DNA from: an uncultured Lachnospiraceae bacterium
GTDB lineage: Bacteria > Bacillota > Clostridia > Lachnospirales > Lachnospiraceae
Reading direction: 5' to 3'
Length of the DNA: 6,838 nt
Assembly (NCBI GenBank): GCA_905233835.1
Contig: CAJOGB010000053.1
Coordinates: 1-6,838 of the forward strand
The position numbers were made by a program, and so were the translations under genes. Shown here piece after piece: positions 6,475-6,838 of the stretch (position 1 is the stretch's first letter; each line of letters begins with the position of its first letter). The notes beneath the pieces were generated by a model. That model saw only the letters and a list, made by a program, of their open reading frames with translations. It was not told the origin of the DNA and ran no database searches.

Positions 6475-6838
6475 ATGAAAAAAGTAATTACCTACGGATC
6501 CTTTGATTTATTTCATGAAGGCCATTATAGAATTTTACAACGTGCCAAAGAATTGGGAGATTATCTTATCGTTGGTGTTACTACCGAGCACTTTGATGAG
6601 ATGCGCGGAAAATTAAATCTCATTGATCCCATTATGACACGAATTGAAAACGTAAAAGCCACCGGATTTGCGGACGAGATTATCGTGGAGGATCACGACG
6701 GTCAGAAAATCGAAGACATTCAAAAGTATGGAATTGATACCTTTGTCTTAGGATCCGACTGGGTGGGCAAGTTTGATTACTTAAAACAGCATTGTAACGT
6801 GGTGTATTTGGAACGTACGCCAAACATTTCTTCCAGTT
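6475..6838 (+). CDS. TagD-like cytidylyltransferase (3' end outside window)
   Basis: From the ATG at 6475, with GGGGAGA (6463-6469) five bases upstream, the frame stays open for 121 codons to the window end. It begins MKKVITYGSFDLFHEGHYRI, with the nucleotidyltransferase HxGH motif as HEGH (14-17), followed by LGDYLIVGVTTE. Later come RIENVK, DTFVLGSDWVGKFDYLK and the family closing motif RTPNISSS, cut right at the edge. TagD-type enzymes join CTP and glycerol-3-phosphate to make CDP-glycerol for teichoic acids; close relatives use other phosphorylated alcohols, so the substrate is only likely. TagD proteins are about 130 residues, so this may be nearly complete, but family members with extra C-terminal domains exist and cannot be excluded. 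It closes the run of co-directional genes and supports a CDP-alcohol polymer pathway. Confidence 0.88.
   Translation, partial: MKKVITYGSFDLFHEGHYRILQRAKELGDYLIVGVTTEHFDEMRGKLNLIDPIMTRIENVKATGFADEIIVEDHDGQKIEDIQKYGIDTFVLGSDWVGKFDYLKQHCNVVYLERTPNISSS

Overview
The window looks like a piece of a low-to-moderate GC Firmicutes chromosome, most likely a Lachnospiraceae-type clostridium. I base this on strong GGAGG-type ribosome binding sites, sigma-A-like promoters, AT-rich intergenic DNA and the protein families present. No marker gene fixes the species, so this is an inference. All genes read on the + strand.

Layout: (1) positions 1-201 hold the C-terminal end of a RelE/ParE-family toxin whose start lies upstream of the window. 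(2) Positions 202-417 are a structured spacer with a small palindrome, a perfect 25-bp inverted repeat, a competing 17-bp inverted repeat sharing its bases, and a likely promoter in the right arm. (3) Positions 418-1725 encode an AAA_14 + DUF4143 ATPase. (4) Positions 1755-4019 encode a large multidomain protein with a methyltransferase-like domain, a probable kinase-like core, a Rossmann domain and a C-terminal cytidylyltransferase domain. (5) Positions 4016-4126 hold a near-consensus promoter (TTGACA, 17 bp, TAAAAT) overlaid by five ACAGTAAA repeats spaced 11, 17, 11 and 17 bp. (6) Positions 4127-5170 encode a second, unrelated P-loop ATPase with a winged-helix-like C-terminus. (7) Positions 5189-6436 encode a TIM-barrel isomerase-like protein ending in a Rossmann domain related to the one in the 1755-4019 gene. 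(8) Positions 6475-6838 hold the start of a TagD-like cytidylyltransferase, cut by the window end.

The genes at 1755, 5189 and 6475 look like parts of one pathway that makes a CDP-activated alcohol or sugar-alcohol for a surface polymer or glycan (teichoic-acid-like, capsule or phospho-decorated polysaccharide). Two have nucleotidyltransferase domains and two share a Rossmann domain. The two ATPase genes do not obviously belong to this pathway. Each is preceded by its own repeat-rich control region, and one sits between two pathway genes, so they may be accessory or inserted modules. The most interesting non-coding signal is the phased ACAGTAAA array on the promoter of the second ATPase; the most interesting protein is the 754-residue fusion.
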